Source: Sphingomonas sp. UV9
GTDB lineage: Bacteria; Pseudomonadota; Alphaproteobacteria; Sphingomonadales; Sphingomonadaceae
Reading direction: 5' to 3'
Assembly (NCBI RefSeq): GCF_004101245.1
Contig: NZ_SCIN01000001.1
Coordinates: 572,784-636,783 of the forward strand
DNA: 64,000 nucleotides
Part shown: positions 41,236-49,522 of the stretch, one piece after another
How positions within the stretch are numbered: the first letter of the stretch is position 1
How the letters are laid out: the number at the start of each line of letters is the position of its first letter
The notes under the pieces: generated by a model
What the model was told of the DNA's origin: nothing
Seen by the model: the letters and a program-made list of their open reading frames with translations, nothing else
Database searches by the model: none
Made by a program: the position numbers and the translations under genes

Positions 41236-42080
41236 TGGTTCTGTCCTCCACCCTTGGTCGGAATGACATCCGACTCCACGGGCTTGTCCTGCTTTTGATT
41301 GCCCGGATCGGGCTCGCCAGCACCGCTTTGCCCGGTGTGCTGAACATCCTTCTTGGCATAGGGCTCGCTGGGAGCGCTCGGCACCTTGGCCGGCGTCTGC
41401 GCAGCGTCCGCTTTGGCGATCGCATCGGCCGACAACGGCGTCTGCGCGCCCTTCGCCTGCGGCAACGCGCCCTTCTCGTCACCCGGAAGCACGTATTCCG
41501 CGCCCTCCCACGGGCTCATGAAATCGAACGTCCGGAAATCCTGCGCCAACTGAACCGGCTCGTACACGACGCGCTTCGCTTCTTCCGAATAGCGCAGTTC
41601 GACATAGCCGGTGAGCGGAAAGTCCTTACGCTGCGGATGGCCGCGGAAACCGTAATCGGTCAGGATGCGACGCAAGTCAGGGTTGCCGCTGAACAGCACG
41701 CCGTACATGTCGTACACTTCACGCTCGAGCCAGCCGGCGACCGGCCAGATGCTCGTCACCGACGGTACCGGCTTTTCCTCGTCGGTCGCGACGTGCACCC
41801 GCAACCGGTGGTTCCGCGTCAGCGACAACATGCAATAGACGACCTCGAACCGCTCCGGCCGATCGGGATAGTCGACGCCGGCGATCTCCATGAGCTGCTG
41901 ATAGGCAAGCCCCGGCGTATCGCGCAGCGCGATCATCGCGTCGTAAAGGTCTTCGCGACGAACGTGCAGCGCGACCTCACCGACATGGTCGACCGCGTCG
42001 AGCAACATGCCGCCGAGCGCCGCGCGGGCACTGTCGATCACGCCGTCGTTCGACGTGTACGCTGGTGCGGGAGCCCTCAA
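41232..42080 (-). CDS. nuoC: NADH-quinone oxidoreductase subunit C with Pro/Ala-rich tail
   Basis: 30-kDa subunit of the peripheral arm. About 282 residues from a TTG at 42080 that overlaps the nuoB stop (TTGA) and has GGGAG 9 nt upstream. The core spans residues 15-200: [57 protein letters not shown]. Residues about 201-282 are a low-complexity Ala/Pro/Lys/Gln tail, absent from the minimal family; related tails occur in other sphingomonads as far as I recall. Confidence 0.95.
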   Translation of the reverse strand: MRAPAPAYTSNDGVIDSARAALGGMLLDAVDHVGEVALHVRREDLYDAMIALRDTPGLAYQQLMEIAGVDYPDRPERFEVVYCMLSLTRNHRLRVHVATDEEKPVPSVTSIWPVAGWLEREVYDMYGVLFSGNPDLRRILTDYGFRGHPQRKDFPLTGYVELRYSEEAKRVVYEPVQLAQDFRTFDFMSPWEGAEYVLPGDEKGALPQAKGAQTPLSADAIAKADAAQTPAKVPSAPSEPYAKKDVQHTGQSGAGEPDPGNQKQDKPVESDVIPTKGGGQNQ

Positions 42081-42625
42081 CGCTCGATGCTCCCGGACCG
42101 CCGGATCTTCCGCTGCAACTGCATGATGCCGTAGAGCAGCGCCTCGGCCGTCGGTGGGCACCCGGGGACGTAGATGTCCACCGGCACGATCCGGTCGCAA
42201 CCGCGAACGACGCTGTAGCTATAATGATAATAGCCGCCGCCGTTCGCGCACGACCCCATCGAGATCACGTATTTCGGCTCGGACATCTGGTCGTAGACCT
42301 TGCGCAGCGCCGGGGCCATCTTGTTGCACAGCGTGCCGGCAACGATCATCACGTCCGACTGGCGCGGGCTCGCCCGCGGCGCGGCGCCGAAGCGCTCGAG
42401 ATCGTAGCGCGGCATGTTGACGTGGATCATCTCGACCGCACAGCATGCGAGCCCGAACGTCATCCACCACAGCGAGCCGGTACGGGCCCACTGGAACAGC
42501 TCCTCGGTCGACGTGACCAGGAAACCCTTGTCGGTGAGCTCACCGTTCAAACCGTCGAAAAAGCCCTGGTCGGGTGGCACCAGCGAACTGGGCGAACCGG
42601 GTGCGGGCTGAAGCTCTACTCCCAA
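42077..42625 (-). CDS. nuoB: NADH-quinone oxidoreductase subunit B
   Basis: Carries terminal cluster N2, which reduces quinone. About 182 residues from a TTG at 42625, preferred because GAAGGGAG lies 7 nt upstream; an ATG at 42646 with a poor ribosome site would add 7 residues. Cluster ligands: adjacent Cys in [10 protein letters not shown], Cys in [12 protein letters not shown] and Cys in [11 protein letters not shown]. The 5' end overlaps the nuoA 3' end by about 10 nt. Confidence 0.96.
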   Translation of the reverse strand: MGVELQPAPGSPSSLVPPDQGFFDGLNGELTDKGFLVTSTEELFQWARTGSLWWMTFGLACCAVEMIHVNMPRYDLERFGAAPRASPRQSDVMIVAGTLCNKMAPALRKVYDQMSEPKYVISMGSCANGGGYYHYSYSVVRGCDRIVPVDIYVPGCPPTAEALLYGIMQLQRKIRRSGSIER

Positions 42626-42990
42626 TCGAGTGCTCCCTTCTTCCATGCGTAGACGAGGCCAAGGGCCAATTCGCCGATAAAAATCATCATCGAGATCCAC
42701 GCGGTCCAGCCGAGCGTGAAGACCGAGACGGCCCAGGGATACAGGAACGCGGCCTCGAGATCGAAGATGATGAAGAGGATGGCGATCAGGTAGAAGCGAA
42801 CGTCGAACTGGCTGCGCGGATCTTCGAATGCGGGGAAGCCGCACTCGTATTCGCTGAGCTTTTCCGGCGTAGGCTTATGCGAACCCGTGAGGCGCGAGAC
42901 AGCCATCGGCAGGAACACGAACGTGCTCGACAATGCGATGGCGATCCCGAGGAACAGGAGGATCGGAAGATAGTGCGACAGGTCGACCAA
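42616..42990 (-). CDS. nuoA: NADH-quinone oxidoreductase subunit A
   Basis: First gene of the complex I operon. 124 residues, three membrane helices. The conserved loop [32 protein letters not shown] segment ([20 protein letters not shown]) is present. The start codon appears to be TTG at 42990 ([12 protein letters not shown]), with GAGAAG just upstream; no ATG precedes the first helix. The promoter should lie in the following 357-nt gap. Confidence 0.95.
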   Translation of the reverse strand: MVDLSHYLPILLFLGIAIALSSTFVFLPMAVSRLTGSHKPTPEKLSEYECGFPAFEDPRSQFDVRFYLIAILFIIFDLEAAFLYPWAVSVFTLGWTAWISMMIFIGELALGLVYAWKKGALDWE

Positions 42991-43347
42991 ATTGCTTCTC
43001 GCAAGTGCGAACGGAACGGGGCCGCTTTAGGCCGAAGGGCGAAACGGGGCAAGGCTGCGACGATGTGAGAATAACTCGCAACAGGGGAGTCGCGGGAGGA
43101 TAAGCGGCCGGCGGTAACTTGTGTCACCGCAGCCTATGCCAGCGTGGACCCCCGTCTACGCGGGGATGGCACTGTGGCAATGGCATAATCATACCAAGCC
43201 TAACCACCCCGTCTTCCCATCACACCAACGCCCGTCACCCCAGCAAAAGCTGGGGTATCAAGATTGGCGAGCGGGGCGAAAGCCACGCGGATACCCCAGC
43301 TTTTGCTGGGGTGACGGAAGTGGCTGGGGTAACGAACGTGGTGAAGC
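42991..43347. other. Intergenic region upstream of nuoA
   Basis: 357 nt between the nuoA start and the end of the suhB-like gene, both on the minus strand. It must carry the complex I promoter. Visible content: a partial repeat near 43138-43166 (GGACCCCCGTCTACGCGGGG) and a full type C repeat at 43232-43317. I do not recognise an operator. Confidence 0.55.
43232..43317. repeat. Type C palindromic repeat
   Basis: CGTCACCCCAGCAAAAGCTGGGGTAT and ATACCCCAGCTTTTGCTGGGGTGACGG are near-perfect reverse complements of each other, and each also folds on itself (CCCCAGC/GCTGGGG). The outer pairing has about 25-bp arms. It lies between suhB-like and nuoA genes and could act as a terminator for the former. 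Confidence 0.9.
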
Positions 43348-44160
43348 TTACCGAAGCGCGCCGGCAACCAGCTTATGCAGCCGCGAATGCAGCGCATCGT
43401 TCGCCGCGAGGAACTCGTTGCGCTCCATCGCGCGGTCGCCACCGCGGAAGTCGGTGACGAAGCCGCCGGCTTCCTTCACCAGCAACATCCCCGCCGCGAC
43501 GTCCCACGGCTTCAGGTTCGATTCCCAGAACCCGTCGAACCGACCGGCCGCAAGCCAAGCCAGATCGAGCGCCGCTGCACCGTTGCGACGAATACCCGCA
43601 ACCTCCGGCGCGACCGCGCCGAAAATCCGGCTCCATTGCGCGAAATCGCCATGCCCCAGGAACGGGATGCCCGTCGCGATGAGCGAGTCGGCCAGATCGC
43701 GACGCGACGACACGCGCAGTCGCTGGTCGGTCAACCACGCACCACGACCACGCTCGGCCCAGAAGCTCTCGTCGGTCAGCGGCTGGTACACCAGCGCGGT
43801 GGTCACCTCGCGCTTACCGTTCGGCATCGGCTCCTCGACCGCGATCGAGATGCAGAAATGCGGGATACCGTGAAGGAAGTTGGTGGTGCCATCGAGCGGA
43901 TCGACGATGAAGCGCGGCTTGTTGGGATCGCCGGCGACCTCGCCGCGCTCCTCCATCAGCATGCCCCAGTCGGGACGCGCGTGCGAAAGCTCTTCGAAGA
44001 TCGTCTGCTCGGCGCGCTGGTCGGCCTGGCTGACGAAGTCGGCCGGCCCCTTGCGGCTGACCTGCAGCTGCTGGACCTCGTTGAAGTCGCGGCGCAGGCG
44101 GGGAGCCGCCTTGCGGGCCGCGCGCTCGATGACGGTCATGATGCCGGAATGGGATGCCAT
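43348..44160 (-). CDS. suhB: Inositol monophosphatase family protein (SuhB-like)
   Basis: 270 residues. Metal-dependent sugar/inositol phosphatase fold: metal-binding Glu pair in MEERGE, VDPLDGTTNFLHGIP with catalytic Asp/Thr, and the C-terminal WDVAAGMLLVKEAGG. SuhB proteins dephosphorylate inositol-1-phosphate and in some bacteria also join the rRNA antitermination complex; which applies here is unknown. It lies 128 nt downstream of efp, the pair seen in many alphaproteobacteria, with a paired-hairpin repeat between. Confidence 0.92.
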   Translation of the reverse strand: MASHSGIMTVIERAARKAAPRLRRDFNEVQQLQVSRKGPADFVSQADQRAEQTIFEELSHARPDWGMLMEERGEVAGDPNKPRFIVDPLDGTTNFLHGIPHFCISIAVEEPMPNGKREVTTALVYQPLTDESFWAERGRGAWLTDQRLRVSSRRDLADSLIATGIPFLGHGDFAQWSRIFGAVAPEVAGIRRNGAAALDLAWLAAGRFDGFWESNLKPWDVAAGMLLVKEAGGFVTDFRGGDRAMERNEFLAANDALHSRLHKLVAGALR

Positions 44161-44169
44161 GGTCTTCTA

Positions 44170-44283
44170 CTCCCCCCTCCCGCTAGCGGGAGGGGTCGGG
44201 GGTGGGCGCGCGCCATCGACGTCGCGCAACGTGGAGGGCGGGTGCCCACCCCCCAGCCCCCTCCCGCCAGCGGGAGGGGGAGC
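44170..44283. repeat. Type D paired hairpin repeat
   Basis: CCCCTCCCGCTAGCGGGAGGGG is a perfect 11-bp palindrome. GGGGGTGGGCGCGCGCC follows, and its complement GGCGGGTGCCCACCCCCC appears later, then CCCCCTCCCGCCAGCGGGAGGGGG. Two hairpins thus flank a centre and can also pair with each other. It fills the efp-suhB gap. Confidence 0.85.
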
Positions 44284-44288
44284 CTTAA

Positions 44289-44852
44289 TTAGTCCGCGCG
44301 CCGGACGTAGGTCTGCTCATACACATCGACCACGATCCGCGTACCCGCGCCGATATGCGGCGGCACCATCACGCGGACGCCGTTCTCGAGCACCGCGGGC
44401 TTGTACGACGACGACGCGGTCTGGCCCTTCACGACGGCATCCGCCTCGACGATCAGCGCCTCGATCGTGTCGGGCAGCTGGACCGAGATCGGCCGCTCTT
44501 CCCAGAGCTCCATCACCACGTCCATGCCGTCCTGCAGGAACGCCGCAGCGTCGCCCAGGATGTCGGCATCGAGCGAGATCTGCTCGTAATTGACCTTGTC
44601 CATGAAGGTCAGCATGTCGCCGTCGCGGAACAGGAACTGGAAATCGACAGTTTCGAGCCGCACCTTCTCGACGCTCTCGGCGGAGCGGAAACGGATGTTG
44701 TTCTTGCGACCGTCGATCAGGTTCTTCAGCTCGACCTGCATATAGGCGCCGCCCTTGCCGGGCTGGGTGTGCTGAATCTTGACGGCGCGCCAGATGCCGC
44801 CCTCATATTCAAGGATGTTGCCGGGACGAATCTCGACCGCGTTGATCTTCAT
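44289..44852 (-). CDS. efp: Elongation factor P
   Basis: Relieves ribosome stalling at polyproline stretches by entering the E site. 187 residues, three beta-barrel domains. The ATG at 44852 gives the standard N-terminus ([12 protein letters not shown]); the upstream frame belongs to the neighbouring peptidase region. The modification loop is QPGKGGA with Lys33, indicating the lysine type rather than the EarP arginine type. The modifying enzymes are not in this window. Polyproline-containing targets exist nearby, such as the TonB-like protein. Confidence 0.97.
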   Translation of the reverse strand: MKINAVEIRPGNILEYEGGIWRAVKIQHTQPGKGGAYMQVELKNLIDGRKNNIRFRSAESVEKVRLETVDFQFLFRDGDMLTFMDKVNYEQISLDADILGDAAAFLQDGMDVVMELWEERPISVQLPDTIEALIVEADAVVKGQTASSSYKPAVLENGVRVMVPPHIGAGTRIVVDVYEQTYVRRAD

Positions 44853-44937
44853 GACCGATTCCTGCTGGAAAGAGCTAGGGGCCGTCCGCGAAGCGTAACC
44901 CAGAAACCTGGCCCGCGGAAACCCGAAGCGGCGGGCT

Positions 44938-45534
44938 TTAGCGGGGCGACCGGCTTCCGGCAAGCAGCGGGTACGGGTTGACGTTCTCCCCCTCATACCA
45001 GCGCTGGCCGGGCTGCATCCGGGTCAGGCCGAAATGAAGATGGTAGTTGCCCGCCCCCGCATCGCCGGTATCGCCGACATAGCCGAGCACATCGCCGGTC
45101 TTTACCGGCATCCCTTCCCGCAACCCCGCCGCATATCCGGCGAGATGCGCGTAATAATAGGTCCAGCGCCGGTCCGGCGAACGGACATAGAGCGTGATGC
45201 CGCCGAGCCCGCTCTGAAACAGCTTCTCGATCCGCCCCGGCGCAGCCGCGACGACCGGCGTGCCACCGGGCGCCATGATGTCGGTGCCGTGATGCCCCCG
45301 CATCCCGCCGCCGCGCTCGTCGTTCCAGCTATCGGCGATCGCCTTTCGCGGAACGCCGGATACCGGAACGGCCAGCTCCCCCGTCGGGGCGGGAACGGCA
45401 ACTGCCTCGACGGCCGCCGCTGGCTTCCGCCATGGCACGCGCCGCTCGCCGCCGCTGCCGAACGACAGCATCGACGCGAACCCGCCGACCACCACCAGGA
45501 TCAGCGCGAGAATGACCCAGAACGTACGCGTCAT
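44938..45534 (-). CDS. M23-family peptidase (LytM domain)
   Basis: 198 residues with an N-terminal signal anchor (about 6-25). The C-terminal LytM/M23 domain has both zinc motifs: H-x3-D in HHGTDIMA and HLH in YHLHFGL, plus a further His in YYYAHLAG. It is therefore probably an active peptidoglycan endopeptidase in the periplasm rather than a degenerate activator. It starts 4 nt from the end of the L,D-transpeptidase gene on the same strand, so the two wall enzymes are probably coexpressed. Its 3' end is 85 nt before efp. Confidence 0.92.
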   Translation of the reverse strand: MTRTFWVILALILVVVGGFASMLSFGSGGERRVPWRKPAAAVEAVAVPAPTGELAVPVSGVPRKAIADSWNDERGGGMRGHHGTDIMAPGGTPVVAAAPGRIEKLFQSGLGGITLYVRSPDRRWTYYYAHLAGYAAGLREGMPVKTGDVLGYVGDTGDAGAGNYHLHFGLTRMQPGQRWYEGENVNPYPLLAGSRSPR

Positions 45535-45538
45535 CGCC

Positions 45539-46549
45539 TTACGCCTGGAAGACCGCCTTGGTCCCCGGCTTGATCATCATCGACAGCCGCGCCGCATCCC
45601 AGTTGGTCAGGCGAATACAGCCATGGCTCTCGGCACGCCCGATCGTCTCTGGGTTCGGCGTGCCGTGGATCCCGTAATGCTCCTTCGACAGGTCCATCCA
45701 GACCACGCCGACCGGACCGTTCGGGCCGGGAGGCAGCATCTCCTTCTGCTGGCCCTTCTTGGCATCCCAGAACAGCGCCGGGTTGAAGTGGAACTTCGGA
45801 TTGTAATCGGACCCCTTGATCGTCCACGTGCCGAGCGGCAGCGGATCATGGCTCGACCCCATCGTCGCGGAGAACTGCGCGATCAGCTTGTCGTTCGCAT
45901 CCATCACGCGGAGCACGCCATCGGACTTGTCGACGACGACATGATCGGCCTGCGGCTGCTTCGCATCGACGTTCAGCATGGTGAGCGTCGCCCGCCATTC
46001 CGGGGTAAATTTCGCGTCATAGGCGCGCGACGTGGGCAGCGCGTTCGGGAACACGACCTTGGTTCCCGGCGTCAGCATCGTGGTCGGGGAATTCAGCGCC
46101 ATGATGACAGCGGGCGTGGTGTGGAACATCTCGCCCAGCTTCTCCATCACCGAACGATAGCCCAGCGTCGGGAGTTCGGCCTGCTTGGCGGGATCCTTCG
46201 GTAGCGGATTGATGTAGGGCCCCGCAAGCATCTGCGGCGTCAACGCGATCGTCACGGTCGGCCGCGCCGCGCGGTACGGATACAGCGCCTGCAACGTCCG
46301 CGCGTCGGGCTTGCCGGTGATCGGCAGGCCCTTGGCTTCCTGAAACCCCTTCAGCGCCGCGACCAGCGACTGCCCGCCGCGCCCATCGAGCACGCCCGGC
46401 CCGAAGCCGAGATGGTCGAGGATCACCTGGACGTGGAGGATATCGCGATCGATCGGGACGGTCTTGATCGGCGGCGTCTGCGCCAGTGCTGGTGACACCA
46501 AACCGAACAGGCTCGCCGCAAGAACCGAAGCCTTCACAAATTTCGCCAT
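45539..46549 (-). CDS. L,D-transpeptidase (YkuD family)
   Basis: 336 residues from the ATG at 46549, which has GGGA 8 nt upstream; two in-frame ATGs at 46558 and 46555 are alternatives. A signal peptide ends near SPALAQ. The N-terminal part holds a peptidoglycan-binding-like helix bundle (LDHLGFGPGVLDGRGGQSLVAALKGFQ) and a LysM-like stretch with PGTKVVFPN. The catalytic motif is HGTPNP...SHGCIRLTNWDA, with nucleophile Cys. Such enzymes form 3-3 crosslinks or attach proteins to peptidoglycan. The M23 peptidase gene follows directly. Confidence 0.93.
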   Translation of the reverse strand: MAKFVKASVLAASLFGLVSPALAQTPPIKTVPIDRDILHVQVILDHLGFGPGVLDGRGGQSLVAALKGFQEAKGLPITGKPDARTLQALYPYRAARPTVTIALTPQMLAGPYINPLPKDPAKQAELPTLGYRSVMEKLGEMFHTTPAVIMALNSPTTMLTPGTKVVFPNALPTSRAYDAKFTPEWRATLTMLNVDAKQPQADHVVVDKSDGVLRVMDANDKLIAQFSATMGSSHDPLPLGTWTIKGSDYNPKFHFNPALFWDAKKGQQKEMLPPGPNGPVGVVWMDLSKEHYGIHGTPNPETIGRAESHGCIRLTNWDAARLSMMIKPGTKAVFQA

Positions 46550-46625
46550 GCCCATCATCCCAAACCGTTACGCTTCTGCATCAAACGGTCGGGGAGACGG
46601 TTGTTTCCAACGGTTCGGCGCGTTC

Positions 46626-47315
46626 TCAGCGCTTGGCGAGAACCTCGCCGAACGCCTTGACCGCAGCGACCTCGTCGCCGCCCCAGACGGCGTGCGATAC
46701 GGCGATGAAATCAGCGCCCGCCGCGACCAGTGGCGCAGCGTTCTCCGGCGTGATGCCGCCGATCGCGACGCAGGGAATCTCGAACAGCGTCGACCACCAC
46801 GACAGCGTTACCGGCTCGGCGCTATGCGTCGCGACCTTCGTCGTAGTGGGATAGAAGGCGCCGAACGCGACATAATCGGCCCCGGCCTCGCCCGCTTCCA
46901 TCGCCAGATGACGGCTGCCATGACAGCTCACGCCGATCTGCGCATTGGGGCCGAGCTGCGCCCGAGCCTCGCGCGGATCGCCATCGTCCTGCCCGAGATG
47001 GACGCCGTCCGCGTCGAGACGCTTGGCCAGCCCGATATCGTCGTTGACGATGAACGCCACGTCGTGGTCCGCGCAGATTTTCCGCAGCGGCTCGCCAAGC
47101 GCAGCGGCAGCATGCTGATCGATGTCCTTAACCCGGAACTGGAACGCCGCGACCGGCCCGGCGCCGAGCGCCCGGTCAAGACGCTCGGGAAAGTCGCCCC
47201 CGACGTCCAGCGGCGACACCAGGTACAATTGGCAAGCCGGCCGGCGCATGTCGCGGCGGAAATTCTCGGCAAAGTTCGGGTCGAGCGGGCCCAGCGGATC
47301 TTCGAATTCGGTCAT
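46626..47315 (-). CDS. thiE: Thiamine phosphate synthase
   Basis: Joins HMP-pyrophosphate and thiazole phosphate to thiamine phosphate. 229 residues, TIM barrel. Motifs: QFRVKD (usually QLR/QYRxK), FIVNDDIGLAKRLDADGVHLGQDD, GVSCH and the pyrophosphate-binding AIGGITPEN. No other thi gene is adjacent and I see no TPP riboswitch in the 74 nt upstream. The start is ATG at 47315. It lies between fba and the L,D-transpeptidase on the same strand. Confidence 0.93.
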   Translation of the reverse strand: MTEFEDPLGPLDPNFAENFRRDMRRPACQLYLVSPLDVGGDFPERLDRALGAGPVAAFQFRVKDIDQHAAAALGEPLRKICADHDVAFIVNDDIGLAKRLDADGVHLGQDDGDPREARAQLGPNAQIGVSCHGSRHLAMEAGEAGADYVAFGAFYPTTTKVATHSAEPVTLSWWSTLFEIPCVAIGGITPENAAPLVAAGADFIAVSHAVWGGDEVAAVKAFGEVLAKR

Positions 47316-47344
47316 GTCCGCCCCCTAGCCGCTCGTACCGCGCC

Positions 47345-47372
47345 CGTCACCCCGCCGCGTAGCAGGGTGACG
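47345..47372. terminator. Hairpin after the aldolase gene
   Basis: CGTCACCC and GGGTGACG are perfect 8-bp arms around a 12-nt loop (CGCCGCGTAGCA). It lies 17 nt past the fba stop on the minus strand. The CGTCACCC end is shared with the dispersed repeats, and no T-tract follows, so it may be a repeat half-unit. Confidence 0.5.
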
Positions 47373-47389
47373 AGCACGCAGAACGGCGC

Positions 47390-48310
47390 TTATTCCTCGT
47401 TCTTGTAGATCCGGATGATTCGATCGAGCATCGCCAGTGCCTCGTCGCGCGGACGCTGGAAGGTGTTGCGGCCGATGATCGAGCCGTTGCCGCCGCCGTC
47501 GCGAATGTCGCGCGCATCCTGGAACACCGCGTCCTCGCCCTTCGACGCGCCGCCGGAGAAGACGTTGATGCGGCGTCCGGCAAAGCTCGACTGAACGACG
47601 TGCTTCACGCGGTCCGACTGCTTCGACCAATCGGTGTTCGCGTAGAGCGGCTTGGCTTCCTTCTGCTCGATATGCGCGGTCGGCAACTTGGTCTTGATGA
47701 TGTGCGCGCCGAGCAGCGCCGCCATGTGCGCGGCATAGGCACCCACGTCCAAAGCGAGTTCGCCGTCCTTGGTCAGCTCGCCGCCACGCGGATACGACCA
47801 GATCACCGTCGCGATGCCGACCGATTTCGCCTCTTCGCTCAGCTCACGGATTTCCTCGACGAGATCGAAGAACTGGTCCGCACCCGGATAGATCGTAAAG
47901 CCGATCGCGGCCGAACCGAGCCGCACCGCGTCCGACACGGTCGCTGTCACCGCCTGGTCGATCGTGGTCGCCCAGCTGTTCGAGCTGTTGCACTTCAGGA
48001 TCGTCGGGATCTGCCCCGCGAACGTATCCGCCCCCGCCTCGAGCATCCCGAGCGGCGCCGCATAGGCACTCAGCCCAGCGTCGATCGCGAGCTGGTAATG
48101 ATAATGCGGGTCGTACGCCGCCGGGTTGACCGAGAAGCTGCGCGCCGGGCCATGCTCGAAGCCCTGGTCGACCGGCAGGATCACCAGCTTGCCGGTGCCG
48201 CCGAGCTTCCCCTGCATCAGGATGCGCGCGAGGTTCGCCTTTACCGCAGAACTGGTGGCTTCGTACTTGTCGAGAATCGTCTTGATCTGCGGAGTGATCG
48301 TGGAGGTCAT
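47390..48310 (-). CDS. Class I fructose-bisphosphate aldolase (DhnA type)
   Basis: Schiff-base aldolase that splits fructose-1,6-bisphosphate. 306 residues, matching the archaeal/DhnA-like class I group rather than class II. Motifs: ILPVDQGFEHGPARSF, the Lys-containing AHIIKTKLPT (Schiff base) and phosphate-binding INVFSGGASKG and GSIIGRNTFQRP. The ATG at 48310 has AGGA about 9 nt upstream. The toxin gene stop is only 14 nt upstream, so there is no room for a separate promoter in the gap; fba is either cotranscribed with the toxin-antitoxin genes or has a promoter inside them. Confidence 0.94.
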   Translation of the reverse strand: MTSTITPQIKTILDKYEATSSAVKANLARILMQGKLGGTGKLVILPVDQGFEHGPARSFSVNPAAYDPHYHYQLAIDAGLSAYAAPLGMLEAGADTFAGQIPTILKCNSSNSWATTIDQAVTATVSDAVRLGSAAIGFTIYPGADQFFDLVEEIRELSEEAKSVGIATVIWSYPRGGELTKDGELALDVGAYAAHMAALLGAHIIKTKLPTAHIEQKEAKPLYANTDWSKQSDRVKHVVQSSFAGRRINVFSGGASKGEDAVFQDARDIRDGGGNGSIIGRNTFQRPRDEALAMLDRIIRIYKNEE

Positions 48311-48324
48311 GCTGATGTCCTGTC

Positions 48325-48654
48325 TTAGAGTTCGAGCCAGCGGCGCAGCGCGTCGTCGACCCTGGTCATGGTGGTGATGGGGATCGTACCGATGATTTTT
48401 ACGATTTCGTTGCGGTCGAGCGTCTCGAGCTTGTCGACCTGGATCTCGCTATCGCGATCGAGGCCGGTTTCAGGGGAGGCTTCGAGCGACACGCGAAAGA
48501 GATTGGTGTCGCTCATCACGCTTGTCAGCGGACACAATGAGATTGTCGCGTGATCGGAAAACACGTCCGACTGGACGACCAGAAACGGTCGTGGCTTCTG
48601 GGCGGCGGCACGCTTGCTCACGCCGACTACGATCATGCCGCGTTCGATTTTCAT
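48325..48654 (-). CDS. PemK/MazF-type toxin
   Basis: 109 residues, the size of MazF/PemK endoribonucleases. The N-terminal MKIERGMIVVG (usually RGDIV), KPRPFLVVQSDVF, CPLTS and the later SEIQVDKLETLDRNEI match the family pattern, with the conserved Arg and Thr of the active site likely present (RPFL, PLTS). Such toxins cut mRNA at short sites. It starts inside the antitoxin stop (ATGA). The aldolase gene begins 14 nt after its stop. Confidence 0.88.
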   Translation of the reverse strand: MKIERGMIVVGVSKRAAAQKPRPFLVVQSDVFSDHATISLCPLTSVMSDTNLFRVSLEASPETGLDRDSEIQVDKLETLDRNEIVKIIGTIPITTMTRVDDALRRWLEL

Positions 48655-48881
48655 GAGGACCGCGTCGCTATAAGGAAATCCCAGTCCTCATCCTTCGCCT
48701 CGCGATCCTGCTTGGCGGCTGCGAGCGACTGCCGCTTCGCTTCCGCCAGAAACGCCTCGTCGTGGCGCTCGACATAGCGCCGGACAGCCTCGCGCGCGAT
48801 GTCGCTCTTGCTCCGCCCTTGCGTGCGCGCAACCGATGCCAGCCGTTCTTCGAGTTCGCTATCGAGCCTGACGCCGAGCAT
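48651..48881 (-). CDS. Ribbon-helix-helix antitoxin
   Basis: 76 residues. The N-terminal 45 residues fit a ribbon-helix-helix DNA-binding fold (LGVRLDSELEERLASVARTQGRSKSDIAREAVRRYV). The acidic C-terminus (REAKDEDWDFL) would wrap the toxin. GGAGG lies 5 nt before the ATG, and a perfect palindrome lies 11 nt upstream, so the operon is probably self-repressed. Confidence 0.88.
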   Translation of the reverse strand: MLGVRLDSELEERLASVARTQGRSKSDIAREAVRRYVERHDEAFLAEAKRQSLAAAKQDREAKDEDWDFLIATRSS

Positions 48882-48891
48882 CGGAACCTCC

Positions 48892-48907
48892 GTTTAACAC
48901 GTTAAAC
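48892..48907. promoter_or_regulatory. Palindromic operator of the toxin-antitoxin operon
   Basis: GTTTAAC-AC-GTTAAAC: perfect 7-bp arms with a 2-nt centre. It lies 11 nt upstream of the antitoxin ATG and partly abuts its ribosome site. Binding by the antitoxin ribbon-helix-helix domain is inferred from position and from family behaviour. It is also strikingly AT-rich for this genome. Confidence 0.8.
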
Positions 48908-49013
48908 ATAGGCTCGTCGGCGGCGGCGATCAACCCCTGCCCGCGGTGGCGCTGCAGAGATTGACGCAGCATCGCGCGAAGCAGAGGATATCGGAAACAC
49001 GGCGGGCCGGGCA

Positions 49014-49508
49014 ATGCGATTAATAGTAGGCGGGATGATCGCGGGTGCGCTGCTGTTGGCGACAGCCGCGACGGCCGCGATCAAGGTCAGCGATCAGGCG
49101 CCGGACTATGAACTGACGTTGATCGACGGCACGAAAATACGCAGCGCGGACCTGCGCGGACAGGTCGTCGTCCTGAATTTCTGGGCGACGTGGTGCGGAC
49201 CGTGCAAGGCGGAACTGCCGTTGCTCGACAATTATTACCGGCTTCGCAAGGATCACGGACTGCGCGTTTTCGCGATCGCCACGGAGGACTCGCTCCCCGC
49301 GTTCCGGCTGAAACCCCTGTTCGCCGCGATGGCGATCCCGTCGGCGCGGCGGATCAAGGGCAAGTTCGTGGTGATGGGCGCGCTGCCGACCAACTACATC
49401 ATCGATCGCGCCGGGGTCGTCCGCTATGCGAAGGCCGGCGCGTTCGACCTCGACGATCTGAACCGGATATTGGTGCCGATGCTTAGAGAACCGGCACCCA
49501 CCGCTTAG
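49014..49508 (+). CDS. TlpA/ResA-like thioredoxin-fold protein
   Basis: 164 residues. A signal peptide or anchor (about 1-22, ending TAATAA) sends it to the periplasm. The redox motif is FWATWCGPCKAELP (CxxC with Gly-Pro), and the cis-Pro loop is ALPTNYIID. It belongs to the TlpA/AlkHP-type family, which reduces disulfides in cytochrome c or other periplasmic proteins. No cytochrome maturation genes lie nearby. Convergent with pgk, 14 nt apart. Confidence 0.93.
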   Translation: MRLIVGGMIAGALLLATAATAAIKVSDQAPDYELTLIDGTKIRSADLRGQVVVLNFWATWCGPCKAELPLLDNYYRLRKDHGLRVFAIATEDSLPAFRLKPLFAAMAIPSARRIKGKFVVMGALPTNYIIDRAGVVRYAKAGAFDLDDLNRILVPMLREPAPTA

Positions 49509-49522
49509 CGAGTCCCCACGTC

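Noticed and set aside
47316..47389. TPP riboswitch upstream of thiE
   Set aside because: The 74-nt gap contains only a repeat-like hairpin; the conserved CUGAGA and ACCUGA elements are absent.
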